This document shows, in pieces, positions 26,186 to 36,300 of a stretch of 64,000 nt of DNA (its first letter is position 1; each line of letters starts with the position of its first letter). Made by a program: the position numbers and the translations under genes. The notes beneath the pieces are model-generated. The model ran no database searches. It saw only the letters and a program-made list of their open reading frames with translations, and was not told the DNA's origin. The DNA lies in assembly GCA_947501045.1 (NCBI GenBank), contig CANMUI010000001.1:620001-684000 (forward strand), given 5' to 3'. The DNA is from an uncultured Psychrobacter sp. (GTDB lineage: Bacteria > Pseudomonadota > Gammaproteobacteria > Pseudomonadales > Moraxellaceae).

Positions 26186-26569
26186 TTACTCCTCCGGCTT
26201 ATCAAACAATTTGTCGATAGGCTTACTATGAATGGTGGAGCTATTAAATAAGGATTTATTGCCAGTATCGCTTTCTGTCCAAAAGTTAATATTGAACTGC
26301 GCATCATCGCTTAACTCCACGCGGTGCCAATACTGCGGTGGGCTGACAGCAAACTCTCCGGCTTTGATCACTATAGTTTGCTCAGGCTCGGTAGCCGCTT
26401 CATTGGCAAAGCCATAAAAGGTGACTTCTCCTTGCATGACGCAAATCTGACCGAACACGCCCTCAGCCGTATTGTGATGCGTAAGTAAAGCTTTGGGAAC
26501 TTTATCCTTAGTAAAAAAGTGTGTCGAGCGTTTTATTTTCCAGTGACTGGGGATAATCGCACGGTTCAT
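26186..26569 (-). CDS. YeaR-like DUF1971 cupin protein
   Basis: A 127-residue single-domain cupin. It follows E. coli YeaR closely in pattern: RST-F near the start, VMQGEV-F-GFANEA (YeaR: VMHGAVKYLGYADE), IKAGEFAVSPPQYWH (YeaR: IEAGQFAVFPPEKWH) and FNINFW at the end. In E. coli the yeaR-yoaG operon is induced by nitrate through NarL and by NO through NsrR; the molecular function is unsettled. Here the gene diverges from a nitrate/nitrite transporter gene within a nitrate-respiration region, which agrees with that regulation. The ATG is preceded by AAGGAG at ideal spacing. Confidence 0.82.
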   Translation of the reverse strand: MNRAIIPSHWKIKRSTHFFTKDKVPKALLTHHNTAEGVFGQICVMQGEVTFYGFANEAATEPEQTIVIKAGEFAVSPPQYWHRVELSDDAQFNINFWTESDTGNKSLFNSSTIHSKPIDKLFDKPEE

Positions 26570-26648
26570 GGTAGCTCCTTAATTGATTAGAGTGTTTATA
26601 CGGTATCAACTATTTAACTAGCTTAATAGATTTGGTCAGGATCAGCAC

Positions 26649-26736
26649 TACCTCTTAATCCCTATTTAGTATTACTAATTAGTAGTACTAAACGTAGCGA
26701 GCCTACTGCTTTTGCTCAATAGTTAAGCCTACTCCT
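26649..26736. promoter_or_regulatory. candidate NarL heptamers and a long palindrome between yeaR-like gene and narK2
   Basis: Heptamers matching the NarL pattern TACYYMT occur at 26649-26655 (TACCTCT) and 26730-26736 (TACTCCT), both single. Between them, 26665-26692 is a 28-bp palindrome with one mismatched pair, centred on ACTAATTAGT. It does not match NarL, FNR or NsrR patterns and may bind another regulator or form a hairpin. It could serve both divergent genes. Confidence 0.4.
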
Positions 26737-26790
26737 TGTTGCTAAATTATCTCCATCAAAGCTGCCTAAATTTAGGATGGAGTGTTTATT

Positions 26791-28269
26791 ATGCATGCAA
26801 AAGAGCTACTGGAGATGGAGCGCCGCGAGATAAGGGCGCTGCACTATACGTGGATTGCTTTTTTTCTTACCTTTTATGTCTGGTTCAATATGGCACCGCT
26901 GGCAACCTCTATGCTGGCGACCGAAAGCTACTTAACCCCTGATCACATTAAATTGTTTTTGATTGCCAACGTGGCTTTGACCATTCCGGGGCGGGTGATT
27001 GTCGGTATGGCACTCGATCGCTTTGGTCCTAGGCGCGTGTTCTCAATACTGATGGTGGTAATGGCAATACCGACTTGGTTCTTTGCCTTTGGTAGCTCCG
27101 CCATGCAGCTCTTTGTAGCGCGGCTATTTATGTCTATCGTTGGGGCTGGCTTCGTCGTTGGTATTCATATGACGGCGCTGTGGTTTAAACCCAAAGATAT
27201 TGGCTTCGCTGAAGGCTTTTATGCAGGCTGGGGCAACTTTGGCTCAGCGGCTGCTGCGATTACCATTCCAACGGTGGCCTTGCAGTTTTTTGGCGGTGAT
27301 GATGGCTGGCGCTGGGCGATTGCCTTATCCGGTCTGCTTATGGCTTTGTACGGCGTGGCGTACTGGTTTTTGATCACCGATGGACCTACAGAAGACACCC
27401 ATAAAAAAGCGCGTAAGGCAGGCGCGCTCGAGGTATCAAACTGGCAGGATCTTTTATTATACTGTCTATTTATTATCCCTTTATATGGCATCTTGGGCGT
27501 ATTGGTTTATCGTACGCAAAACATGGGGTTTTTGAGCGAAACTGGCGCTAGGGGGTTTTATGCTCTTATCGCGGTCGCTGTGATTTATCAGATTTACAAA
27601 GCAATTAGGGTCAACGTACCGCTTATCAAAGCAGGTATCCCTGAGGACGATAAATACCCGTTCACCTCGGTTGCCGCGCTTAACGTCACCTATTTTGCTA
27701 ACTTTGGTGCTGAGCTTGCTGTAGTGTCTATGCTGCCCATGTTCTTTGCCGCGACCTGGCAGCTTGATCCTACGGTAGCGGGCCTTGTGGCGTCAACCTT
27801 TGCTTTTGTTAACTTGTGGGCGCGACCGCTAGGAGGCTATATCTCTGATAAGGTCGGTAATCGCCGCTTAGTTATGCTGATTTATATGTTCGGCATTGGT
27901 ATCGGCTTTGGGCTCATGGGACTACTAAATGCAGAATGGCCGTTATTTATCGCTGTCGTCTTTACCATTTTGTGTTCTGTATTTGTACAAGGGGCAGAAG
28001 GGGCGACTTTTGGTATTATTCCCTCAATCAAACGCCGCCTAACCGGACAGATCTCAGGTATGGCAGGCGCTTATGGTAACGTGGGCGCGGTATTCTATCT
28101 GTTTATATTTACCTTTGTAGAGCCAAACCAGTTCTTCTTTATTATTGCAATCGGTGCCTTTATTGCTTGGGTATTGTGTTTCTTTTGGCTAAAAGAACCT
28201 GAAGGCGCTTTTGGTGATGAGTATCAGATGTCATCAGTGGATCGTCAGATTGCAGCTGAGCAGGCCTAG
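26791..28269 (+). CDS. NNP-family nitrate/nitrite transporter (NarK-type, second copy)
   Basis: A 492-residue major facilitator protein with about 12 transmembrane helices and the nitrate/nitrite porter signature (YAGWGNFGSAAAA) in the fifth helix region; a second glycine-rich motif (GMAGAYGNVGAVFY) lies in the C-terminal half. The conserved MFS loop motif is ALDRFGPRR. It probably exchanges nitrate for nitrite or imports nitrate with protons; motif reading alone does not settle which. ATG 26791 is preferred to GTG 26782 because AGGATGGAG precedes it at 8 nt. It is transcribed toward narL and ends at a shared bidirectional terminator. Confidence 0.88.
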   Translation: MHAKELLEMERREIRALHYTWIAFFLTFYVWFNMAPLATSMLATESYLTPDHIKLFLIANVALTIPGRVIVGMALDRFGPRRVFSILMVVMAIPTWFFAFGSSAMQLFVARLFMSIVGAGFVVGIHMTALWFKPKDIGFAEGFYAGWGNFGSAAAAITIPTVALQFFGGDDGWRWAIALSGLLMALYGVAYWFLITDGPTEDTHKKARKAGALEVSNWQDLLLYCLFIIPLYGILGVLVYRTQNMGFLSETGARGFYALIAVAVIYQIYKAIRVNVPLIKAGIPEDDKYPFTSVAALNVTYFANFGAELAVVSMLPMFFAATWQLDPTVAGLVASTFAFVNLWARPLGGYISDKVGNRRLVMLIYMFGIGIGFGLMGLLNAEWPLFIAVVFTILCSVFVQGAEGATFGIIPSIKRRLTGQISGMAGAYGNVGAVFYLFIFTFVEPNQFFFIIAIGAFIAWVLCFFWLKEPEGAFGDEYQMSSVDRQIAAEQA

Positions 28270-28294
28270 TACTGATATCACTATTTGCCTATTA

Positions 28295-28330
28295 AAAAAG
28301 CCACCTAACCGTAACGCTAGGTGGCTTTTT
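28295..28330. terminator. bidirectional terminator between narK2 and narL
   Basis: AAAAAGCCACCTA (28295-28307) pairs perfectly with TAGGTGGCTTTTT (28318-28330), with A- and T-runs on both sides, between convergent genes. Confidence 0.9.
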
Positions 28331-28368
28331 GATGATATGCATGACTGGGCTTTATGTAAATTAAGAAG

Positions 28369-29028
28369 CTATTTTGACAAATGATTGACTGTCCAAACTG
28401 CTACCTCTACGCGAGTTCGCAGACCAGTTTTATTGAGGATATGTTTAACGTGTACCTTTACCGTTGATTCAGCAATATCGAGATTGTTGGCAATCATTTT
28501 GTTGCTCATACCTTCAGCGATCATTTGAATGACTTGCAGCTCTCTACTAGTCAGATTACCAGCTATGTCATCAATACTGGGTTTACGTAAGGTCTGCGCC
28601 AGTATTGCAGCCAGATTGGGACTGATGACCAGCTCGCCGCGTAGCACTTTTCTGATATCAGTAATAATCAGCTCAGGCTCCATATCTTTTAATAGGTAAC
28701 CATCCACTCCCAATTTTAGCGCTTCTTGTACGTCCTCGCCGCTATCGGAGACAGTGAATAACAGTGCTTTTACCTCGATGTTTCTAGCTCTAATCTCTTT
28801 TAAAGTCTCAATGCCTGTTAGCACGGGCATCTTGTGATCTAGTATCACGAGGTCCACCTCATGGTTCTCCAAAAACTCTAGCGCTTCTTGACCGTTACTG
28901 ACTTCACCAACGACTACTACGTCGTCCTCAAGACTCAACAGCTCAGCTATTCCTCGGCGCAGCATAGGGTGATCGTCTACTAATAGCAGCTTAGCAGGAG
29001 AGGACGGGGTATAAACGGTAGTAGCCAT
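28369..29028 (-). CDS. narL: nitrate/nitrite response regulator NarL
   Basis: A 219-residue response regulator. The receiver domain has the acidic pair in LVDDHPMLRRG and phospho-acceptor Asp in LVILDHKMPVLTG; the C-terminal LuxR/NarL-type helix-turn-helix has LTSRELQVIQMIAEGMSNK and STVKVHVKHILNK. It acts with NarX, encoded 82 nt upstream on the same strand, to switch on nitrate respiration genes. Sites matching its known 7-2-7 heptamer palindrome are visible upstream of narG (33084-33099) and between narX and narK (31356-31371), which supports the assignment. Confidence 0.95.
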   Translation of the reverse strand: MATTVYTPSSPAKLLLVDDHPMLRRGIAELLSLEDDVVVVGEVSNGQEALEFLENHEVDLVILDHKMPVLTGIETLKEIRARNIEVKALLFTVSDSGEDVQEALKLGVDGYLLKDMEPELIITDIRKVLRGELVISPNLAAILAQTLRKPSIDDIAGNLTSRELQVIQMIAEGMSNKMIANNLDIAESTVKVHVKHILNKTGLRTRVEVAVWTVNHLSK

Positions 29029-29110
29029 AAAACACTCACAAGTTAAAAACGGACAGGGAATAAAAATTAAATCTTTAGATGCCTAGCTTTAGATGCTCAG
29101 CTTTATATAC

Positions 29111-31231
29111 TTAGTTATTGTAGTTATCTGCTTGTTCAGTCATGTTGCTTGCTTGTTCAGTCATATAGTCGTTGAAAAAACTGGGTATAAACCTGACGAT
29201 AACACTGGTACCTGTAGTTTCTGTGGCCTCGTTGCTCTTTATTATTAAATCGCCGCCAAGCTTATAAGCGCGCTCTTTCATAATCATCAGTCCATGATGC
29301 TGGGTCTGATTGACCGTACCTGACATACCAATACCATCGTCGATAACCTGCATAGCGATATAGTTGCTTTCATCATCGTAGCCTAGATCAATAACGACGT
29401 TTTTAGCATGAGCATGGCGACTAACATTAGATAGCGCTTCTCTTATGATCTGAATCAGATGCACTTGCTCGGTTGCCGTTAAGTTTAAAGACATGATTTG
29501 ATTGTTTACTTTGACCTCAAAACGACCTTTGGCAGCAAACTCGTCAGCCGCCTCATATAGGGCTTCGTCGAAGTTGGCACTATCAATAGTGAGACGAAAA
29601 GTAGTTAGCAAGTCGCGCAGCTCTTGATAGGCGGAGCTAAGACCGGTTTTTATTTGCTCAATATGCTGCCAGACGATGGTGTTATTGGCATCGTCAGACG
29701 CCGTTCCTACTTCTTTTTGAGTGTTTTGCTTAGCGCCTTGTTGGACGTTAGCAGTGCGCTTTTTTAAATGCTTCTCAAGTACGCTGACTTGAATCTTTAA
29801 ATAAGACAAGGACTGCGCTAAAGAGTCGTGAAGCTCTCTTGCGATGGTTGAGCGCTCCTCTAATAAGATAAGCTGATGCTCTTGTTGTCTTTGTTTGCGC
29901 AGTGATAAGGCGGTACTTACTAAATTGGTAAGTGCTACGATCAGCTCGCTATTTCTATAATCAAGATAAGCCTCGTCCGCCTCTACCATGTGAATACGAG
30001 AAGTCGGCGCTGATGGTTTATTGCTCTCTTTTGATGCCCCAGTATTAGTGAGTAAAACAGATTTAGGTCTGACTTTTAAATCGCCAAATTCGGTATCTTG
30101 ATGCGTGATGGGATAAGTTTGTATATATTCATTTTCTTTAATAACGCAGTTGTCGCAGGTAAGCTTGGTGCATAGCTCGCGCATTTTACTATCGTGCAAA
30201 GCGATGCTGTCTTTATCATTTATGAGGTTACTTTGAATACAAAGTGTAAAATCTAAATGCGGGAATATATCGCCAAACTCAGTGATTAAAGTATCTAGCT
30301 TATGTAAGCTTACCGGGCTTGTAGTGAGCTGTTTGGAGAAATCATAAAACAAGGATAATGCTTGGTTGGCTTTGATTAGATGCTGGGTCTTTAGTTGCAC
30401 CTCACTTTCAAGGGACTGCTGATAAACCTCAATCGTGCTTGCCATCTCATTAAAAGAGTCTCCGAGTTTTTTAAACTCTGTGTAGCCAGATATGGAGAGT
30501 CTAGTATCGCGTTTACCACGCTTAAATTGGCTATTAGCATTGATCAGTTGCTGGACGGGTATCAACACGTTGCGCCGCAGTTTGTGCATACCAATCATCA
30601 TAATAACGACGGTTAATAGTAGTGACGCCATTTGTAAGAGCTGCTGCCAAGTCTGTCTTTGCTCGTTTCTATACTGTAATTCATTGACAAAATTATCGAC
30701 GTCTTGGATGTACTGAGGGGAGGCGGTATAAAACAGTGGTTTGTTTGACGACAGTAAAATAGGCTTTAGATGATCAAACCACTGCGCCTCTATACGCTCC
30801 AGCTGCTCGTTGATGACTTTATGTTCATTAGCATAAGCGCGCTGGTACTCACGTAAACTCTGTAGTCTAGTCTCCATATCTTTAACCAATACAGGTATTT
30901 TTATAGAGTCATTCAAGGGATCATGGTTTAACTGATTAGAGGCAAGTGCAGCGTCTTTTATTGGACTTTGCAAAGCGTTTTGTAAACCAATTTGCTCAGT
31001 GGCGATACTTAAGTTAGCAGAGCTATCTGCTGTAAAGTCGGTGGCAATTTGGAAGTTGATGCGATAGGTGGCCATGCGTATCGATCCTGCGGTATTGATG
31101 GCTTGAGCATCCGCCTCTGATACCCATGCCAACATGCCACTTCCTAAAGCCGATATAAAACACAATATAGCGATCGCAAACACGGAAGCTAAAGCTTGAA
31201 CGGGTAAGGAGTGTCGAAATATCCTATGCAT
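29111..31231 (-). CDS. narX: nitrate/nitrite sensor histidine kinase NarX
   Basis: A 706-residue membrane kinase. An N-terminal helix (about 10-35) and a second one (about 200-220) flank a periplasmic sensor that begins with the NarX/NarQ P-box (NTAGSIRMATYRI), which binds nitrate. A HAMP segment, a coiled coil, a GAF-like central region with a cysteine cluster (CTKLTCDNC), the HisKA_3 dimerisation helix with the phospho-acceptor His (ARELHDSLAQSLSY) and an HATPase domain (DDGIGMSG) follow. It phosphorylates NarL in response to nitrate. It is longer than E. coli NarX (598 residues), mainly through the central region and an insert of about 30 residues after the His helix. Confidence 0.93.
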   Translation of the reverse strand: MHRIFRHSLPVQALASVFAIAILCFISALGSGMLAWVSEADAQAINTAGSIRMATYRINFQIATDFTADSSANLSIATEQIGLQNALQSPIKDAALASNQLNHDPLNDSIKIPVLVKDMETRLQSLREYQRAYANEHKVINEQLERIEAQWFDHLKPILLSSNKPLFYTASPQYIQDVDNFVNELQYRNEQRQTWQQLLQMASLLLTVVIMMIGMHKLRRNVLIPVQQLINANSQFKRGKRDTRLSISGYTEFKKLGDSFNEMASTIEVYQQSLESEVQLKTQHLIKANQALSLFYDFSKQLTTSPVSLHKLDTLITEFGDIFPHLDFTLCIQSNLINDKDSIALHDSKMRELCTKLTCDNCVIKENEYIQTYPITHQDTEFGDLKVRPKSVLLTNTGASKESNKPSAPTSRIHMVEADEAYLDYRNSELIVALTNLVSTALSLRKQRQQEHQLILLEERSTIARELHDSLAQSLSYLKIQVSVLEKHLKKRTANVQQGAKQNTQKEVGTASDDANNTIVWQHIEQIKTGLSSAYQELRDLLTTFRLTIDSANFDEALYEAADEFAAKGRFEVKVNNQIMSLNLTATEQVHLIQIIREALSNVSRHAHAKNVVIDLGYDDESNYIAMQVIDDGIGMSGTVNQTQHHGLMIMKERAYKLGGDLIIKSNEATETTGTSVIVRFIPSFFNDYMTEQASNMTEQADNYNN

Positions 31232-31355
31232 AATGTGTCAGTTTTTACCTATCATGGAAGCAAATTTTGAGGAGTCTATCTTTAAGATTAATACTTAAAT
31301 ATTAAAGCATATAAACGCTTATATTAAATTATAACCAACCCGTTGACCTTTTATA

Positions 31356-31371
31356 TACCTCTAAAGCAGTA
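31356..31371. promoter_or_regulatory. NarL 7-2-7 site between narX and narK
   Basis: TACCTCT AA AGCAGTA is an inverted pair of NarL heptamers two bases apart; 13 of 14 heptamer positions fit TACYYMT. It lies 125 nt upstream of the narX start and 170 nt upstream of the narK start, so it could serve either. No convincing FNR box was found in this 309-nt gap. Confidence 0.55.
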
Positions 31372-31540
31372 GATAACATGATATAGCGATTTTACTCCCT
31401 TAAGCTATCTCTCTACTACCATGTATGAATGTTATTGATAGCGCCCGCCTAGTACCGTAAGTCATCACTGATTTTAGCAGTAGTGAGACATAACGCTAAT
31501 CTAATAAAACAAGCGTAGACGATACTAAGTGAGGCATAGC

Positions 31541-32920
31541 ATGAGCAATAAATACTATACAAAAGGCGGTAAGCTCATCACCGACTGGCGTCCTGAGGTA
31601 GAAGAATTTTGGAGAGGCGGGGGCAAAAAAGTTGCCACGCGTAATTTATGGATATCGATACCAGCGCTGCTGCTGGCCTTTGCCGTGTGGATGGTTTGGA
31701 GCGCGGTTATTGTCAATCTGCCCGAGATTGGTTTTGCTTTTGACGATGGTCAGCTGTTTTGGCTCGCTGCGCTACCGGGATTGACCGGGGCAACCTTGCG
31801 TATATTTTACTCCTTTATGGTGCCTATCTTTGGCGGTAGGCGCTGGACGGCTATCTCAACCGCCTCCTTATTGATTCCCGCATTGTGGATGGGCTTTGCG
31901 GTACAAAACCCCAATACGCCTTTTAGCGTGTTCGCCATCATTGCGCTGCTTTGCGGCTTGGGCGGCGCGAACTTCTCTTCATCAATGTCCAATATCTCTT
32001 TTTTCTACCCCAAAGCTGAACAGGGCACAGCGCTTGGTCTCAATGCGGGACTTGGTAACTTGGGCGTATCCGTCATGCAGTTTGTCGTGCCTATCGTTAT
32101 CGGTTTGAGCATCTTTGGGGCACTGGGCGGCGCGCCGCAAATCACTGAGGCTGGTAGGACCTTGTATTTACAAAATGCAGGCTTTGTGTGGGTGCCTTTT
32201 ATCTTGTTTGTAGCGATAGCTGCTTGGTTTATGATGAATGATATCTCCTCTGCCAAAGCCTCTTTTAAAGATCAGTCCGTCATCTTTAAGCGCAAACACA
32301 ACTGGATCATGTGTATCCTTTATATGGCAACCTTTGGCTCTTTTATTGGCTTTTCAGCGGCGTTCCCGATGCTGATCAAAAACTCTTTTCCTGATATCAA
32401 TCCACTCAAATATGCTTTTTTAGGGCCATTTGTAGGCGCAGTATTTCGTCCATTTGGAGGTTGGTTGTCTGATAAAACTAGCGGCGCCAAGGTCACTTTT
32501 TGGAATTATATTGTCATGGTCATTGCCGTGCTTGGGGTGATGTACTTTTTACCTAGCGAGACCAAAGCGGGCAGTTTTGTCGGTTATTTCATCTCTTTTA
32601 TGATTCTATTTATTACCACGGGTATCGGTAATGGCTCTACATTTACCATGATTCCGGTTATTTTTAGAACTTTTTTAGAGCGGCTCAAGCCTAGTAAAGC
32701 GGGCACAGAAGAGCTGTTTATTGAGATCCGTAAAGAGTCTGCTGCCGTCGTCGGTTTCACCGCTGCTATTGCCGCTTATGGTGCATTTTTTGTACCCAAG
32801 ATGTTTGGCTCAGGGCTGGGCGTGTTTGGTACTTTTATCGCTTTGATTATCTACTACCTTGTTTGTATTGTGCTGACGTGGTGGTATTACAGCCGCGGTA
32901 ATGCTGAGATACCTTGCTAG
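31541..32920 (+). CDS. narK: nitrate/nitrite transporter NarK
   Basis: A 459-residue NNP-family transporter with about 12 transmembrane helices. The nitrate signature is GLNAGLGNLGVSVMQF; a conserved Arg (RFFYSFM-like TLRIFYSFM) and the motif GGWLSDKTSGAK are visible. It is divergent from narXL and directly upstream of narGHJI, the usual position of the NarK that supplies nitrate to the enzyme or exports nitrite. With the second transporter at 26791 the window has two paralogues, as in Pseudomonas narK1/narK2. ATG 31541 is preferred over GTG 31529 because AAGTGAGG lies 6 nt before it. Confidence 0.93.
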   Translation: MSNKYYTKGGKLITDWRPEVEEFWRGGGKKVATRNLWISIPALLLAFAVWMVWSAVIVNLPEIGFAFDDGQLFWLAALPGLTGATLRIFYSFMVPIFGGRRWTAISTASLLIPALWMGFAVQNPNTPFSVFAIIALLCGLGGANFSSSMSNISFFYPKAEQGTALGLNAGLGNLGVSVMQFVVPIVIGLSIFGALGGAPQITEAGRTLYLQNAGFVWVPFILFVAIAAWFMMNDISSAKASFKDQSVIFKRKHNWIMCILYMATFGSFIGFSAAFPMLIKNSFPDINPLKYAFLGPFVGAVFRPFGGWLSDKTSGAKVTFWNYIVMVIAVLGVMYFLPSETKAGSFVGYFISFMILFITTGIGNGSTFTMIPVIFRTFLERLKPSKAGTEELFIEIRKESAAVVGFTAAIAAYGAFFVPKMFGSGLGVFGTFIALIIYYLVCIVLTWWYYSRGNAEIPC

Positions 32921-32960
32921 CGCTTTTTAAAGTATTCAACCTAACATTATTATTCGTTTT

Positions 32961-33000
32961 GCTACTTACGCTATTGACTTAGAGTAAGTAGCTTTTTTTA
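32961..33000 (+). terminator. terminator after narK
   Basis: GCTACTTAC (32961-32969) pairs with GTAAGTAGC (32984-32992), followed by seven T. It indicates that narGHJI is transcribed mainly from its own promoter. Confidence 0.85.
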
Positions 33001-33083
33001 TTTTTGCGATAAGCGCATAGGTTTTAGGATCACTAAATCTGTGTTTTCACTATGTTTTTTATAGCGAAATTTTTGTAAGGGCC

Positions 33084-33099
33084 TACCCCTTAAGGAGTA
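33084..33099. promoter_or_regulatory. perfect NarL 7-2-7 palindrome upstream of narG
   Basis: TACCCCT TA AGGAGTA: both heptamers fit the NarL consensus TACYYMT exactly, in inverted orientation with 2-nt spacing, the arrangement bound by phosphorylated NarL. It is centred about 213 nt before the narG ATG, a plausible activating position. Confidence 0.75.
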
Positions 33100-33212
33100 G
33101 CGCGCTGCTCATATCAGCTAATAGTAGGGCCTCTATCACCTCATTAGAATGATGATATAGCAGCAGTTTTATTACTTTTAGCTTCTGTGAACCTAATTAG
33201 TATACGAGAGCT

Positions 33213-33250
33213 AAATCAGCACACATAAATCAGTACACATAAATCAGTAC
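33213..33250 (+). repeat. three tandem 14-bp repeats in the narG leader
   Basis: AAATCAGCACACAT, AAATCAGTACACAT and a partial AAATCAGTAC follow each other without gaps, 55-92 nt before the narG start. They may be a binding array or simple tandem slippage. Confidence 0.7.
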
Positions 33251-33304
33251 TAAGGCCAAACCTCATAGCACATAAACTTAGATTGCAAAATAAAGGATAG
33301 ACAC

Positions 33305-36300
33305 ATGAGTCATTTACTCGATCAATTCCGCTTTTTTACCCGCAAAAAAGGTGAGTTCTCCGATGCCCACGGTGAGACGCGTGATGAGTCGCGTGCTTGG
33401 GAGAACACCTATCGTAGCCGCTGGCAATATGACAAAGTCGTGCGCTCGACGCATGGTGTCAACTGCACCGGCTCTTGCTCATGGAAGATATTCGTCAAAA
33501 ATGGTCTAGTCACATGGGAGACTCAGCAGACCGATTATCCTGAAACCCGTCCTGATCTGCCTAATCACGAACCGCGCGGTTGTCCTCGCGGTGCTAGCTA
33601 TAGCTGGTATATGTACTCAGCCAACCGCGTCAAATATCCTAAAGTGCGTAAGCCGCTACTTAAATTATGGCGTGAAGCCAAAGCTCGGTACCCAGATCCT
33701 GTCGATGCATGGGAGAGCATCGTAGAAGATCCCATCAAAGCCGAGCAGTACAAATCCAAGCGCGGACTTGGCGGTTTTATTCGCTCAACATGGGCGGAGG
33801 TCAACGAGATCATCGCTGCCAGTAATGTCTATACTGCCAAAACTTATGGCCCTGATCGCATTATTGGTTTCTCGCCTATTCCGGCGATGTCAATGGTCAG
33901 CTACGCGGCGGGCACGCGCTACTTATCCCTTATTGGCGGGGCTTGTTTGTCTTTTTATGACTGGTACTGTGATTTGCCGCCAGCTTCTCCTATGACTTGG
34001 GGCGAGCAAACCGACGTGCCAGAGTCTGCCGATTGGTACAACTCTGACTATATTATTGCTTGGGGCTCAAACGTACCGCAAACGCGGACGCCGGACGCGC
34101 ATTTCTTTACCGAAGTGCGTTATAAAGGCACCAAAACCGTCTCTATCATGCCTGATTATGCTGAAATGGCTAAGCTTACTGACTTGTGGCTCAACCCAAA
34201 GCAAGGTACGGATGCGGCCGTTGCGCAAGCGTTTTGTCACGTGATTATCAAAGAGTTTTATCTCAAGAAGCCAAGTGATTATTTCTTAGATTATGCCAAG
34301 CGCTACACTGATTTGCCAATATTGGTCATGCTAGAAGGAGAGGAGGGCGCACGTCGTCCGGGCCGCTATCTACGTGCCTCCGACTTGGTTGCCAATTTGG
34401 ATCAAGAAAACAATCCAGAGTGGAAAACCATTGGTCTTAACAATGATGGCGAGCTGGTATCACCTTTAGGCTCGGTTGGCTACCGCTGGGGCGAGAAAGG
34501 CAGATGGAATCTTGAGCAAAAAAATGGCGCAACCGGTAAAGAGATTGACCTAACGCTTACCCTAAAAGACAGTAATGAGACCTGCCAAGTTGGCTTTGAT
34601 TATTTCGGTCATGTCGATCATCCGCACTTCACCTCAGTACCCGGCGAGCCAATACAACACAGAGTAGTTCCTTGTAAAACCATAGAGTTGGCTGATGGCA
34701 CTACTGCCAAAGTCGCGACCGTATTTGACTTAATGGTTGCCAACCTTGGCGTTGATAATGGTGTCGGCGGCGAGCACGTTACTGACGACTATAACGACGC
34801 GAGCGTTCCGGGTACGCCCGCATGGCAAGAGGTAATTACTGGTCTTAGTCGTGAGCGCGTTATTCAAGTGGCGCGTGAGTTCGCTGAAAACGCGCATAAA
34901 ACGCATGGTAAATCGATGATCATCATCGGTGCGGGCATGAACCACTGGTATCACCTCGATATGAACTATCGCGGTGTGATCAATATGCTCATGCTTTGCG
35001 GCTGCGTCGGTAAATCAGGTGGCGGCTGGGCGCATTATGTGGGGCAAGAAAAACTGCGCCCGCAAACCGGTTGGTTGCCGCTAGCGTTTGCCCTTGACTG
35101 GCAGCGTCCACCGCGTCATATGAACGGCACTAGCTTCTTTTATGCACACAGCTCACAGTGGCGTCATGAGACTATCTCCGCGCATGAGATATTATCCCCT
35201 AATGCCAATAAAAAATTCTTCCCAGAACACATGCTCGATTACAACATTCAAGCGGAGCGGGCAGGCTGGTTACCCTCAGCGCCGCAGCTGAATCGTAACC
35301 CATTGACCATTGCCGCCGAAGCGCAGGCAAAAGGTAAAGGTGTTGAAGAGCATGTGGTAGATGAGCTACATGATGGCAGCTTACGCTTTGCCTGTGAGTC
35401 CCCGGACAATCCAGCCAACTTCCCGCGTAATATGTTCATCTGGCGCTCAAACCTTTTGGGCTCATCAGGTAAGGGTCATGAATACATGCTGCACTATTTC
35501 TTAGGCACAAGAAATGGTCTCTTGAATGATGAAAACCCTACCGGCCATTTGCAGCCCAAAGAAGTCGACTGGGTCGAAAAAGGTCCAACGGGTAAGCTTG
35601 ATTTGGTCGTTGCCTTGGACTTTCGCATGTCCTCAACTTGCTTGTATTCTGACATCGTTCTACCAACAGCTACATGGTACGAAAAAGATGACATGAATAC
35701 CTCAGACATGCATCCCTTTATTCATCCACTAACAGCGGCGACAGATCCTGCATGGGAGTCCAAAACTGATTGGGAGATCTATAAAGGCATTGCTAAAACC
35801 TTCTCTGAATTAACCAAAGGTCACCTAGGGGTTGAGACCGATGTGGTTACCCTGCCTATGCAGCATGATAGTCCGGGCGAGCTGGCACAGCCCTTTGGCG
35901 GTACCGACTGGAAAACAGCGGGCGAGAAACCCGTTCCTGGTAAAAACTGCCCCATGATTAAGATCGTTGAGCGTGATTATCCCAACACTTATAAGAAGTT
36001 CACCTCCATGGGGCCTGCCTTAGAAAAATTAGGTAACGGCTCAAAAGGGCTGAACTGGGATATGAAAACGGAGGTGAAGCAGTTGGGTGATCTCAATCAC
36101 CGCGTCACTGAGCCGGGTATCTCTGAAGGCCGTCCGCGCATCAATACCGCTATTGATGCCTCAGAGATGATTTTGATGCTAGCACCTGAAACCAATGGAC
36201 ATGTAGCGGTTAAAGGCTGGGCGGCGCTGTCGGAATTTACGGGCCGCGACCATACGCATCTGGCCAAATCAAGCGAGCATGAAAAGATACGCTTCAAAAA

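Noticed and set aside
32974..32987. FNR-like box (TTGACTTAGAGTAA) upstream of narG
   Set aside because: Poor second half site and it forms the loop of the narK terminator.
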